DNA of 64,000 nucleotides from Mytilinidion resinicola (GCF_010093595.1 NW_022985444.1:938654-1002653); one strand, 5' to 3'; positions 10,886 through 22,214 are shown, counted from the stretch's first letter. Program-made: numbers and translations. Notes: generated by a model not told the origin, from the sequence alone.

Positions 10886-12242
10886 ATGCCTCTTGTCGGT
10901 TACCGGATTTACCGTGACGGAAGGTTTAGCATCGACCCCAACAATCCCTCTGCCGGACTCATGTTCTCTCCACCTGCCGACTCCGATGAACTATTCGATG
11001 AGCTACGAACGACGTATCCGGACCTGAAGAACCATGCACAGCGGAAAATTCGGGCAATAATAGACTATCTATCAACTGAGCTGGAGGGTGCCGTGGAAGG
11101 TCCTGCCACTGCCCGGAGCCATGCCACCAAGCGAAGCATTCCGACTCCGAGCTTCACTGGGAAAACGGGCGTTGAACACCGCCGTACATCAGCTTCCAGC
11201 TCGGATGGCCAGTCTTCACCTGTCACCTCGCCAGAGTCTGATTCGTCACCGTCAATGCCAAAACCAACAACCGATAAGGGGGTCACGAAACACGTGCCGA
11301 CGAACGCCAGCTCAATTCTGCTGAATCCTGCTGTCCCCGCCATGGAGGAGATGGTATCGATTTGGCGTACGTCCGATGGCAGTGCTCCAACACGGAAGAG
11401 ACGGCGACAGATGAATGAGCGGGAACGTGGAGAATATAAACGACGGAGGCTAGCAGGTGCATGCGAGTCATGCAAGATGCATAAACGAAAAGTAATCTCC
11501 TACTCTCTGATATGTATTCATCTTAGCTAATGCTATGTACAGTGTACACATCAGAATAGGACTGACGACGACATTCCACAACCCGGGAAACGCCGAGGGC
11601 GACATACAAAGAAGAGGTATCTTTACCGGACGAGGATATCCGCCTTTATATCACTGACTTCTTGCTACTAGAAAAAGTCCACTAGCTACACCTGGTCCCG
11701 AACCTAAATCTCCCGCATCTAGCCAGACTGTTCAACATCGTCATTCGAATTCGCAAGTGGCACACCTTGCGCAAACACCAGATGTATCACCCACGTATTT
11801 GCAACAGGGCGATGGCGCCACTTCGAGTCAAGATCTGGCTGAGCAAGTCCTCACTGAAACGCCATTGACAGATGGTGGGAGCTTGGGCGCAGAAACAAAT
11901 GGACAGATGTACGTACAGGCACCCATCACTTTGCTTCCTGAGGCGCCCCATCTAGCCGTTCATCCAAACGATGCATACTACTTGGCGCCTCACCCGAATG
12001 GAAGCTGGACCCCTCAGCCTTCGCCAATTGCACATGAACCAAGCAATGGGACGGAAGGTTTGCATCCCCACGGAGCCACGGATATTCCTTTCTCTTCTAG
12101 CCATCCTAGAAGCACTTTTCCAAATCCTCTTATTGTTCAAAATCAGATGTTGAGCAATGGTTTCAATTCTCAATATCCTCTGTTCTTCGAAGCGTTCTAT
12201 GCTGGCCATGGAGTAGATCAAAGCCCCGGTAGCTTTGAATAA
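10886..12242 (+). CDS. Putative nuclear regulator with half zinc cluster
   Basis: Three exons (10886-11491, 11543-11616, 11672-12242), with introns of 51 and 55 bp bearing GTAATC...ACAG and GTATCT...CTAG borders, give 416 residues. The splice creates GACESCKMHKRKCTH, that is Cys193-x2-Cys196-x6-Cys203. This is exactly the first half of a fungal Zn2Cys6 cluster, and the second half is missing. It is preceded by basic runs (TRKRRRQMNERERGEYKRRR) and followed by KRRGRHTKKRK, so nuclear location and DNA or RNA contact are plausible. The N-terminal 75 residues look folded, and the rest is Ser/Pro/Gln/Asn-rich and disordered, as in activation regions. It resembles the ascomycete proteins with a GACxxCRxxKKKCTH motif often annotated as hypothetical regulators. 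The target is unknown. Confidence 0.7.
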
Positions 12243-14479
12243 GGTAATAGCTATCCTCCGGAAACATGTCCAAATTGAGTGCGGACTCACTCATAAACCC
12301 CTTTATCATCTCTCAGTGGACCGTAAAACTGTCTTGGAGGAGCCAGCACTGTTACTCTGTCCATCCATTCCGGCCCACAAATCTTGGATTTTGGTTATTC
12401 TGCCCGTTCCCAGTGTACTTAGCTTTTGCGCTATCCTAAACCAAGTCCAATCGGAGGCTTCCAGGCTGTATTCCATTTTCACGTGGATCTCGCATGCGTT
12501 GGTTGGGATAGGAGTCGGGACAGTGACATTTGGTATCCGGATTTCAGCGTGCTTATCCTAGTGACCAGGTTGCTCTTTTCCATGTTCATTGATGGAAGGG
12601 AGAGGAAAGTAGCATTGGAGAGGCCTTTTCAATTACGATTACGGGACCGCTGATTCATCATTGTTTTTCGGATTTGGCCACCAACATTTACGTCATTTGG
12701 GATCTTATTTTGGCGCATCTTCACACCAGTTTCGATACCCAGGCCGTTGTGTCGCATTTCTTCAGCTTTGTACCATATATCACAAGATCTACGAGGGACC
12801 ATGGATACATAGGTAATGCCCATTCGAGATGAATCAATATCAAAATTTTCCCCAGCGAATCTTCCTCATGGAAGATTCGCTTTTCTTTTCCTTGTACTAT
12901 ATAGATGAAATATAATGAAAGTGAACTTGGATTGGTACGACGCAGTCCCATTCCCAGCGTCGTATTGGGATCAGTTCCGGTTCCACTGCTGTCAAAAACG
13001 TCATCTCACCACAATGAACCCTCGGCAATGAATGCTCTCATGCTCTTCCCGCACCGGATCAACATCGCTTCGACGAATATATTTTGCAGCGTTTCATTGA
13101 GCTCATGCTGACAGCTCCAACGATGCAGGACTCCGCCATCCGATGATGAGAACGAGAACGATAGCGAGAACGAAGCGGAAGTGCAGTCGGACGATGCAAA
13201 GCAATCCGAGTACGAAATTGAACTGCAAGACGACAGATACGCAACGACGTCTTCGGAAGAAGAATAAAGCCACACAAAAGCTCAAACATACGGAGCTTTG
13301 GCAACCCATACGTTCAACCGTGCGAGAACGGTTACCAAAAAAAAAAAAGATTGACGGCCTTCATGATGGTTTCTTTGGTTTTGTCGCGTGTTGCTGCGTT
13401 TTGCGTGCTTGGAGGGTGCGATTCGGACTTTTGGTATTCAGATAGTTCTTGCATGTTGAGCTCTGTTGCTGATGGGGTGTTGATGCTCGTTCTCTTTGGA
13501 TATATGATTTGCTTCGCGCCTGTTTAGGGGTGTCTCTTCCTTTCTTTCGTTCTTACGGAAATGATCTCTTGTCAACTTGCTCTTTGCTCACCTGGAGAAG
13601 CTCTTTACTCATAGTTATTAAGGTAGCTTTGGCTCTGCTTCAGCCTGAGCGCATGACTACATGGCATGGAAACTGCCAAAACTACGACGCATCTTACATG
13701 ATGAGCTTGGTACCAAGGCCACTTTGATCGCATGGAAATTCTTCAGACCCATCCAGACAGCACCAAGGCATAAGGCTACTCTAGATGTGGATGGAGTTGG
13801 CGAAAGCTAATTTCATTGTTCCCCACGATAGTACGTGGCAATCTTGTAACATAAGATCGAGACCGGTCTCAACACACGTTCTGCCAGGTAGCTGGAACGG
13901 AACACGTACAGCGCCAGGTTATAAGTTTTGGCACTTTGGACATCTGCTTCAGGTATCGCAGTATCCTTTTATTGCTCTAAATATAATATAAAGGTTAATG
14001 CAGTCGGAATAGGGCTACCGTTTAACCGACTGAAGATATGCTAGATGGGTTACTCCTTACAGTGGTAAGGAGTGAGCAAAAGTAAAGCCGGACCGGCGAG
14101 ATATCCGTGTGCCTAAACTTATGACCGAGCACTGTATGTTAATGTTCTCGTGATCGTCTGCAGATTAGCGTCTATTCTCTGCCCCGGGCATCCGAGTGAT
14201 GCAATTGGCGGGCGCCTCAGCCTCATGCGATGCAAGACGCATCAAGACAGAAGCAGCTATTGAGGCGTTCGATAATCTGACAGAGCGAGTATATAATTAT
14301 CAGCCTGGTCTTTTGTCCTCGATTTTGTTCATCCTTAAGCCTTGCAATCGTTTCGTGGTTAAGCCTTGGAAGCTATATTTCAGATTCGCGGTCTTGGTTC
14401 TGGCATCGCCAACTGATTCAAAAGGAGTTAAGTCCTGATACTCGTCTAGTTTCCCGGATATTATTGCTCGCACTTAGCC
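12243..14479. other. Repeat-bearing intergenic region
   Basis: 2.2 kb without a supported gene. It contains an A13 homopolymer near 13337, a 230-bp MITE (13907-14136, listed separately), and a short acidic reading frame around 13140-13266 without a credible start. Confidence 0.4.
13907..14136 (+). mobile_element. MITE copy A (Tc1/mariner-like, TA target site)
   Basis: A 230-bp non-coding element including flanking TA dinucleotides. It has terminal inverted repeats of about 26 bp: left TACAGCGCCAGGTTATAAG, right ending GACCGAGCACTGTA. It shares its interior (TTACTCCTTACAGTGGTAAG, GAGATATCCG) with copies at 27806-28035 (opposite orientation) and 47563-47792. No transposase is encoded. The TA duplication and CAGT ends suggest mobilisation by a pogo/Fot1 or Tc1-like transposase located elsewhere. 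Confidence 0.85.
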
Positions 14480-15461
14480 ATGGCGACTTGGAGGAGTGGC
14501 AATGCTTCGAGCAGTCAGCCTAGCAGGTACGTTTTGAATTCCAGCTTGCGTTCATTATGCCATATCGCATCTAGACGGCCAGTCACTCATGTACGCTATT
14601 GCCAACAGTCAGCTCGGTGGAGAAAGCGATCTGAGATCACTCACATACCCTCATGAATGGACGGCATTAGAAGACTTGCGAACGGGACAAGTCTTCTGGG
14701 CTGCCCTCAAGAGCCTTCACTACTACCATGTGAGCAACCGGCTATACCTCGTAGTTTCCACCGCAGTCGAAGAAATTAGCGACCGATATGAGACCATCGC
14801 CATAGCCGTCATTGGTCTCGAAAGTAGCGGTGGGCTTGGCAAGACCTGCTATGGTCCAGATGAGCAGGCTTACCTCATGGGAATTAAAGTCCAAAGCAGT
14901 GAGGTGGCCTACGACAACGAAGATGGCCCGAGCTACTTCGAGCGTCACGAACAAGATCTCGACACCAAGGACAGGCGCAATCTCTATATCACGGACTGGA
15001 GTACACGGGACTGGACACCATTGCCTAACACAATTGCGGATCTCACATCGGTGCTCGTTATTAAAGGGTCAAAGCTACTCTGTCGCAAGTCTGGCAACCT
15101 ATCCTTGCAAAGCCACTTCAAGATCGCGGAGGCATACACAAAATTGACACGATTCGATCCAGCCGTTCACGCCGATATCATGACTCGTCGGACCCCGAGG
15201 ATCCCAGTTGACCGTGGGAACGTTTCCCCAAGGGCAGCGCCGAGGCGTTACCAGCACGATGTCAATCCGCAACCGACCGTCTATGACCCAAAGGATCAGC
15301 GATTCGCCCCCCTTTTCACGCTCGTCAGGTGGGATTCGGACAGCGACCCTGACATGGAGGAGATTAAGAAGAGTACCGATGCATGGGAAGCAGAACACAG
15401 GGAGAAGATGTTTCCTGCTCATCCACGGGTGCCACTTCCACCAACCTCTCCAGAACTTTAG
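14480..15461 (+). CDS. Hypothetical protein
   Basis: The preferred model has a first exon 14480-14526 starting at a strong context (GCCATGG), an 82-bp intron 14527-14608 (GTACGT...AACAG) and a second exon to 15461, giving 299 residues. The alternative is a single exon from the Met at 14589 (290 residues). Both share one frame from SQLGGESDLR onward. I do not recognise the family. The middle part (TGQVFWAALKSLHYYHVSNRLYLV, ETIAIAVIGL) looks like a small globular domain. The C-terminal 90 residues are charged and proline-rich (VPLPPTSPEL at the end), probably disordered. There is no signal peptide or membrane segment. It sits alone between a MITE-bearing region and the SAT4-type gene, with no context clue to function. 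Confidence 0.55.
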
Positions 15462-16621
15462 CTTTAACGGATATGCCTCACCAATGCAAAAGATGTGGAG
15501 GCAGAGCCATGCAATTGGGAATGTCAGCAGCGGGACAAATGATGCTCTGCGGCTAGTGTTGACTGTTAGCTCGTTCTCTTTGGTAGGAAATAGAAGAACA
15601 TTCAGTTGCTTGTAGTAAAGGTCACGTGGGCGATCTCACTAACCTGTCTTAGCATGAGCAAAGCAGCGGGATCAGCAACCAGATTGTACGACGGAAGGAA
15701 GGATACGTAGTCTGGAGGACTTCCTATCTGCTTTTGCTCCTTCGTTCTCAGTCCTTTGTTATCCATTTCCACACTGAACTTAACGACAATCAATCACGAC
15801 CTAAGTATCTTGACTACTTTACACACCACCAATACTGCTGGAGCCTACCTCTCGTTCTAAGCAAAGCTTGTCGAAGGTCCAATCCTGGAATGATCCTGTT
15901 CTCCAAGAGGTCAAACAACTCATCGGAAAATCCGCTGCTGCATTGTCGTACAGCATAGCATCCAGGGAAACGGTGCCTGAAGCTCATGATGAGCCGCCAC
16001 AATCAAATTACCATACGTTACCCTTGGGCGAATGGGAACCTGACCCCCCAGGTCTCCCTCTTACAACTCTCCAGGAGCGATATTGAGGTGAACTGGCAAG
16101 AGTCCCCGAAAGCTCTTCTCGGGCTTTTGAAGCGACATAAGCATAGCTACACTGGTACTGCCCCGGCAAGAGTATAATCTGGTGGAATATAAAGCCTTCT
16201 CTTGGTATGCTTGAGCTCCCACTCGGGGTCTTTTCCCTTCTTCAGACCGTGACTACTAGTCACGTGGAGCTCACGTGACAGCGAACTATAATAAACACGA
16301 CCTATATACAATAGAGTAAGGAAGCGAATGAGCATCTTGGGGGAAGCGCGCTACTAAGACTTCGCAAAGCCGCGTCCGACATTGCGTCGATAATTATTCC
16401 AAAGGTACGTACCATTGCAGCATCCCCAGAAGGGTATATACAGAAGAAAGGCCACAGGCCCGCCAAACATCATAAATATTCTAAAAGCGCCTGAATCATT
16501 CTCTATCAAATCTCCGATCCATCTGCGAATAGCTAAATACATACAACGCCACACGCCCTTCCGTCCACATCCCATGAAAGTAGGGTTGATATGAACACGC
16601 AAACTCCTCCTTATGAAACTC
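15462..16621. other. Intergenic, nothing recognised
   Basis: 1.16 kb between the orphan gene and the 3' end of the SAT4-type gene. Short ORFs on both strands have no family signature. A GTGACTACTAGTCAC palindrome near 16250 followed by CACGTG-type hexamers near 16260-16280 could be regulatory, but there is no adjacent start codon. Confidence 0.3.
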
Positions 16622-18179
16622 TCACGGCGCCTCCAAATCGCTCCCCTCACTCTTCGACCCCTTCTCCACCACCCCTCCTCCCCCGGCCTTCGTCTCCCCC
16701 TCGACCCCCTCTCCCGCCGCCGCCACCGTCCCCGCATTATGCGACCCAAGCCCTGAGTCCATCCAGCCCCTGGGCAAGAACTGCTCGCGGAACGACTTCC
16801 CGCCGCCGTTCGGCGCGCTGAGCCCGATCCCGGAGTCCATGACATTTCGCGCGCGACGCCCGCCGGGCCGTGCGCGCTTCAGCAGCATCGGGATGCGTGC
16901 GCCTGGACGCGAGGTAGCCTTCCCTTGGGCACTTGGCTGCACGCGGCGGCGGTGTGGGAACAGGCGTAGGATGCGGGGGAGGAGCGGGCCGAGTTCGGGG
17001 AAGCAGACGCAGAGGTTGCCGCTGGAGAGCTCAGCCGCGCTGGGAGATGTTTAGTGTGCATTAGATGAGTGAGGAGAAGGACGGCAGGGTTGGTTGTTTG
17101 GTTGGTTGCTTACCCCCAAAGGAGAATCTCGGGTTGTCGCCACGACGTGTCTGGGTTTGCGCTGTTGTGGAGGCGCACGACGAAGCCGATGGTGGCGAAG
17201 ATTGGGGCACTGTTGTGCCCATATAGGGCTGGTCAGTGGATGTTCGTGCTTCGTTTGACTCTCTCGTGTGACAGTGTGCTTCATACGTACCATAGCCCGA
17301 AAGTGAACACGAAGACCACAAGCGCCTTCTTCCGCCTGCCCATCTCTAGCTTCCAGACCGCGTGCACGGGAAGAAAGAGGATGAGGAAATCCGTGATGAA
17401 GTTGAAGGAGCCGCTCGTCTTCAGCACCGCTGCCAGATCGACGCAGTGGCCCGGGATGGAAGCATCAGCAATCTTAGCGCGCGGATTGCACTCGAAAATC
17501 TTGACGAAGGTAGTAATCCCGTAGAAGCCGATAAGTATCACGATTAGGACAGTGATGGCGATGTCGAAGGGGCTCCATCGCTTCGGCGAGAAGACGCGCC
17601 GGTATAGCCAGAGCACTGCGAGCTTGACTACGCATATCATCACGCCGTACTCTATGGCTGCAACGTTGAACCACTGGGCTAGAAATCAGACGCATGCTTT
17701 CAATGAAAGTGGAGATACCGCATAACGTACGTAGGCGGCCGAATGAGCTTCGCCGGAAGTGATATCCCAACCATGTTCTCCACCGTGATGCGTCATCGTA
17801 GCTTCCAAGATGCCAAAATATGCAATTGTGCCGGCCTAGAGAAGGTTAGCTATAGGTGGCGGAGCTTAGAGATAATGGTGGGGGTTACCCATGCTGCTGT
17901 TGTCAACACTGCTCGAAAGGTCAGCCATGATCTCAGACACTATGTAGACGCATCCATACCGTCCTCAAAGATCCAAACCCGCTTGACAAAAATGCGAACA
18001 TAAGTCCGAAGCAAAAAGAAGATCGTGATGATTGGCACGCAGATCGCCGTAGTCAAATGACTATAGTGAGCCAAAGAAGCCGGATGCTCAGGGTTCGACG
18101 TGACACCTGGTGGAGGCCTGAGTGCAGGTATGAAGGTTGGGGTAGGGGAGGCTGAAATGGTAGCCAGCGCTGGTGGCAT
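16622..18179 (-). CDS. SAT4/rhodopsin-type seven-helix membrane protein
   Basis: Six exons (17960-18179, 17889-17908, 17727-17835, 17291-17678, 17114-17209, 16622-17039) give 416 residues. This is the fungal 'rhodopsin domain' family, related to PTH11-like receptors and usually of unknown ligand. Recognisable segments are AICVPIITIFFLLRTYVRIFVKRVWIFED, then AGTIAYFGILEATMTHHGGEHGWD, the ICVVKLAVLWLYRRVF helix, the DIAITVLIVILIGFYGITTF helix, FECNP with a conserved CVD loop, TSGSFNFITDFLILFLPVHAVWKL, and WRQPEILLWGAAELSSGNLCVCFPELGPL, which is the signature of the seventh helix. The cytosolic tail is Gly/Arg-rich. Exon 2 is only 20 nt. The donor of exon 3 (GTTATG) and the acceptor of exon 5 were chosen to keep frame and are the least certain. 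A Met 20 codons upstream (18239) is an alternative start. Confidence 0.8.
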
Positions 18180-18805
18180 GATGGAAGCTAGATTGATCTG
18201 GGTCTTCTCTGCGTGCAGTACAGAGAAGGCTGGTCGCACCCGACGGTGCGGTTATCTATACTTCAACCTCATTGTGGCTGGGCTGGGGAGGCTGAGGACG
18301 GTGGATAACTCGTGTTCGACGGAACCGTTCTAGACGAAGTTTGCCTAATGAGCCGAGCAGCACAGCCTTACAGCTCTGAATGAGCAACAGCAATGTGTCA
18401 GCAAGCCCACGAAGACATATGAAGAAGGTGAGAAACTCCCGCGCGGGCGTTGCCATGCAGTCGAAATAAATCCCGCCGCTGGAGGCAGAGAGATGCAGAT
18501 CGTGAGGCGGAGCAGCAAGGAACGATGTGATTAGCTACCCTGGAGCAACGCGAAGCGAAGATGCATGGTGACGAATATTGCGTTACGCTGCACAGCTGGA
18601 AACGAGGACAAGACGTGGGGCAGCTGGATGTCCTCCAGTTCTGTGGCGCTCCAGTCAAGGCCCCGAACGTTATCATTGCAGAATCATTATGTACCTGGTA
18701 ACTTTTCTCGGTCACTCGTTTTTATTTGCCCTTCTAAAACCTCTAGTGAGAGGGACACGTCAGGGAGCGGGAGGAATGGCCCGCTGGATGACGCCCAGCT
18801 AAGTC
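18180..18805. other. Intergenic between SAT4-type gene and TPP enzyme
   Basis: About 0.6 kb. It contains the promoter of the SAT4-type gene on the left and the 3' end of the TPP enzyme on the right. No gene was seen. Confidence 0.35.
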
Positions 18806-20814
18806 TCACGGTATCAGCGCCTCGATGAACATGCCCTTCCCCATTGCCTGAATCCGGTTTGAGGCCCTGCTGAGTTCTGTCTTCAGCGTGCTCACGGAGT
18901 CTACTTGGACTCCACTCATCCATTGATCAGCGTCCTTCTCAATGGCCTTTGAAATGCTCCCTGAAGCCGCTTCTGCAAGAGCTGCATAATTCGGAGATGG
19001 CCGAAAGGATATATTCATCTCGTCATCAGTAGCCTTTTTATTCATACCATTGGGGTACACCAGCTCGGTGGAGTTTCGAGGAGCTTTAAAGCCTGGTTAT
19101 TTTATCAGATTTTGATCTGCTTCTCGTAGTTTTAGTACAAGTACAAGACTTACCGCCGTTGTTGAGCACCACTGTGAGGATCGGGATATTATACTTGCGG
19201 GCAACCCACAACGCACTTGAAGGCGCTGCACACATGAAGCTTCCATCGCCCACGACTTGACAAACAAGACCTGGTGGGGGGGATGTTTCCTTCCCGGGGT
19301 TATTGGAAAGCGTGTCGTCCAATGCCATTTTGACGCCTAAGGCCGCGCCATTGCTCCACCCAATCCCGGTTGCGCCGCAGTTGATCCAGCTACCAGGCCG
19401 GTCAAGCTGCAATTGGTCGGAGAGGAGCTGAGCGCAAGTTACTGCCTCTATGACGAACACAGTTGACTCCGGAAGGATGTGTTTAAGAAGGTAACCGATA
19501 TTGCTGGCATCTAGCGACTCATCATCGCCCAATCGACAACGAGTAGCGATATTACGGAGTCGCTCTTCGTGTACTTCCACCAGAGCTTTCTTACGATTTT
19601 GGTATGACGCTCCCTGTACAATCTCGAGGAGAGGAGACGTCGAAATATGGGTGACAAGCTGTTCCAAGGCTGTGTAGCAGTCAGCTGTCCAGCGACCATG
19701 TGCGGGAAAGAAAGAAACTGGGATTCGCTGGTTCAAAGGGTCGATATCGACGTGATAGATTCGAGTTTCCTTAGGCGGTGGGTTCTTCGAAGGGATCCAG
19801 GGTACATCGCAATCGAGCAGCAGAATCATGTCAGCATCTCGAGTGCAATCGTCGGTGCTAAGGCGAAAACCTTGTGAAGCCGGGTGTGAGAAAGGGAAGC
19901 ATAGGTCACTTCCACCGGTGTCGTGGACGCGTAAGCCAGGCACAAGCTCAGCCAATGCGACAAGCAGCTCGGGGCAGCGACGGTCTCGTCCCGAATATCC
20001 TGTGATGACGAGAGGTCTTTCAGATCTCACCAATGCTTCAGCAACCTCATTCACAGCCTCAGCTGGTAAAGCACTTGGGCCTATTGGCTGCCATTGCTGC
20101 TGATCGAGCGAGTATGGCTCAATCTCTTCGGCCAGAGTCTCTCGTGCGCTAGCCAGATATACAGGGCCTTTCGGCGCACTACTTGCAAACTGTAGGGCAC
20201 GAGAGATGGTCTGCTTGGCGTTGAGCCCGCTTCGAATCTCCCCAGTGTATCTGCAGTATTGACGAACGATGGCTTTCTGATCTGGTGCTTCTTGTAGCCA
20301 GTGCATGTATTCGGTTCGAGATCCGGTCATCTCGCCAGCCTCGGTGTAAGGACACAGTCCCGCGAAGATGAAGACAGGCGCACGTCCAACACTCGCGTTA
20401 TGAAGGCCTTGGCCAAGCGCTTGCGTACCGACGTCGACGTGTACAATGACAGCTTGTGGTCGGCCAGAGACCCTAGAATAGCCGTCCGCCATGGATATGG
20501 CCGTTATTTCGGAGGGACATGTTATGAATCGAGGCCATCGATCTGGCCGCTCTCTCTTGCCTTTGATGATGGCTTCAATGATGGACGGGTGATCTGAGCC
20601 GACATTGACGAAACATGCGGTGATGCCAGCCTATTGCTAGCTTAGTGACACTTTCAGGGCCAAGTCAATCAATTCGATGGTCAGGTTAGGCGTACCTCCC
20701 ACAATGCCTCAAAGAGCGCATACGCCGTGGTATAACTAGTCTTGATGAGTAAAATTGTTGGAAGATGGGAAAAGATGTTGCTTACGACGTCTTCGGCGGA
20801 GATGGATGAGGCAT
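18806..20814 (-). CDS. Thiamine-diphosphate-dependent enzyme (acetolactate synthase/benzoylformate decarboxylase-like)
   Basis: Four exons (20786-20814, 20696-20735, 19154-20630, 18806-19092) with GT-AG introns of 50, 65 and 61 bp give 610 residues. The order is that of the family. The N-terminal PYR domain starts YTTAYALFEALWEAGITACFVNVGSDHPS and has the activating glutamate in CPSEITAISMADGYSR. A central domain contains VITGYSGRDRR and HVDIDP. The C-terminal PP domain has the ThDP/Mg motif GDGSF followed after about 25 residues by NNGG. Such enzymes decarboxylate 2-keto acids or make acyloins, and the substrate cannot be told. I chose the Met at 20814 because it gives the usual family length. 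The frame stays open to a Met at 21099, which would add a 95-residue Arg/Ser-rich leader that could be mitochondrial but is coded by a duplicated DNA segment. It lies downstream of, and codirectional with, the RiPP-like precursor. Confidence 0.85.
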
Positions 20815-21670
20815 AAGGCCGAGAGGGAAATCGGGATGATACTGATATGAAGGGATGCGTGTTGCTGCCGGCCTCAATGCGGTCGCCAGTGGTGTGGTTT
20901 GCGCAGATGGAAGAGTGGCTTCAATGAGAAGGCTGGGAGGGTATTGATGTGAAGGTATGCTGGCTATCGTCGACACGCACCTCAGCCTTGTTGTTTGGGC
21001 CGAGGGCACTCTTATACTTCGCGCAAAGGACCCCACCGGGAGGCTGTACGAAGATGGAGAAGCTTGGCATATTTGCGTCCCACGGAGCACCGTACGCATT
21101 TTGGTATGATGATTTAGGATGCAAAGGTACGTTGTCGACGAGAGAACTGTGTACAGACATTGCAAAGCGGATGTGCGATCGGTGAGCTGCGGATTACGAT
21201 GGGTGGGGCAGGCTAACACTGCAGGTGAGCTCGGGACGGGCCACTGGTGTCTTCCTTGGCGAGCGTGGTGGAGGCATGTGGACAGTTCTCGGGAAGCCTT
21301 CAGGGGTATACGACACAGGGCTCTGTGCACCCGACTGAAATACACGGGATCGGCAGCCCCAGACACGGCACATGCGGGGAGATGGACCCCCCACCCCCAA
21401 CCGCCAACCTCACATCTACACCGTCCACCCCTGATCTTGCTGCTGCCTTGCCCGCCGTCTGCAGCGTGATTGAGCATCTTACTCGATTCGTCTCACCGGC
21501 ACATTTATACGAGTCACCTCCTGCAAGAGAACGACGTATCATGCCTAGAGTTTGTATTTCGCCAAGAACCAATCTCACTCATGCTTCTCTGACCCCACGC
21601 GGCATTTGCCCCCCTCTCGAATTCAGAAACTCGCCCCCAGTCCATGTGACCCCGAAGCAGAGCCTCATCT
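20815..21670. other. Promoter region of TPP enzyme with imperfect duplication
   Basis: The minus-strand frame of exon 1 stays open across this stretch. It contains two imperfect copies of a block of about 95 bp (about 20820-20915 and 20930-21010), read as PSAQTT...IPSYQY and PSAQTT...IPSHQY. It is either an N-terminal extension of the enzyme or a duplicated promoter block. Confidence 0.4.
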
Positions 21671-22214
21671 TCACGCCGGGTCGGGAGCGTAGGAAGACTT
21701 CTCCTCTCGCGCCACGGCGAGCATAGCGTCCGCCTCGAAATTGCCACGCTTCTTTGCAGCATAGGACGACTCTGCGTCCCTGGCAACAGCCAGCATCGCG
21801 TCGGCTTCAAAGTTGGAGCGCTTCTCCTTCTCAGCGTAAGAGGACTCTGGCGCTCTGGCCACGGCCAGCATCGCGTCGGCTTCAAAGTTGGCACGCTTCT
21901 TCTTTTTCTCAGCGTAAGAGGACTCTGGCGCTCTGGCCACGGCCAGCATCGCGTCAGCCTCGAAGTGGGCGCGCTCGGCCAGCATAGCGTCTGCCTCGAA
22001 GTTAACACGCTTCTTTACAGCATAGGATGAGTCTGCTGCGCGATCGTCGCCTGGTGGGTGCCAGGGTGCGATGTGTCTTCCTTGAAGATAGATGTGAAGT
22101 CAGAGGCGCATGCCCCCTCTGATAACAAGAAGACAGTGGCTTACTGTCAGGCTGAGCCACGGGGGCAGCACTTGCGAGGGCGAGAAATGCCGGAATAAGA
22201 GCTAGGACCTTCAT
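21671..22214 (-). CDS. Secreted repeat precursor peptide with kexin sites (dikaritin-type RiPP precursor candidate)
   Basis: Two exons (22145-22214, 21671-22080) and a 64-bp intron (GTAAGC donor, CTGAC branch, CAAG acceptor) give 159 residues. Residues 1-17 are a clear signal peptide (MKVLALIPAFLALASAA). The rest is repetitive. FEADAMLA occurs five times and Ser-Ser-Tyr-Ala five times (41-44, 77-80, 103-106, 128-131, 152-155). Each of the first four SSYA blocks is followed within seven residues by a Lys-Arg kexin site (KKR48, KKKKR86, KEKR111, KKR135). A further RR is at 24-25. Kexin cleavage would release peptides of about 24-38 residues differing in the first residue. Signal peptide, KR-spaced near-identical repeats and an invariant Tyr are the hallmarks of ustiloxin/phomopsin-type precursors, and the divergent neighbour is an UstYa oxidase. 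Alternatives are a pheromone-like or kexin-processed effector precursor. There is no Trp/Cys pheromone motif in the repeats. Confidence 0.75.
21700..22055 (-). repeat. In-frame tandem repeats of the precursor gene
   Basis: Direct DNA repeats of about 72-80 bp, with a shorter partial unit near 21970-22000, coding NFEADAMLAVAR-x2-ESSYA-x-K(n)-R. Spacing differences are mostly in the lysine run. The high nucleotide identity suggests recent expansion or homogenisation by unequal exchange. Confidence 0.8.

Noticed and set aside
13006..13275. Ser-rich minus-strand and acidic plus-strand reading frames
   Set aside because: The acidic plus-strand frame (ending SSEEE) has no start codon or convincing upstream exon, and the Ser-rich one is its shadow.
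21514..22008. 164-codon minus-strand ORF with Arg/Pro/Trp-rich repeats over the precursor gene
   Set aside because: It is a shifted reading of the same tandem DNA repeats. Only the other frame joins to the signal-peptide exon through a good intron and gives ordered kexin sites.
21671..22214. Alpha-pheromone precursor
   Set aside because: The signal peptide and KR-type sites fit, but the repeats lack the Trp/Cys or Pro-Gly pattern of known ascomycete alpha-pheromones, and an UstYa gene is the neighbour. Kept only as an alternative.
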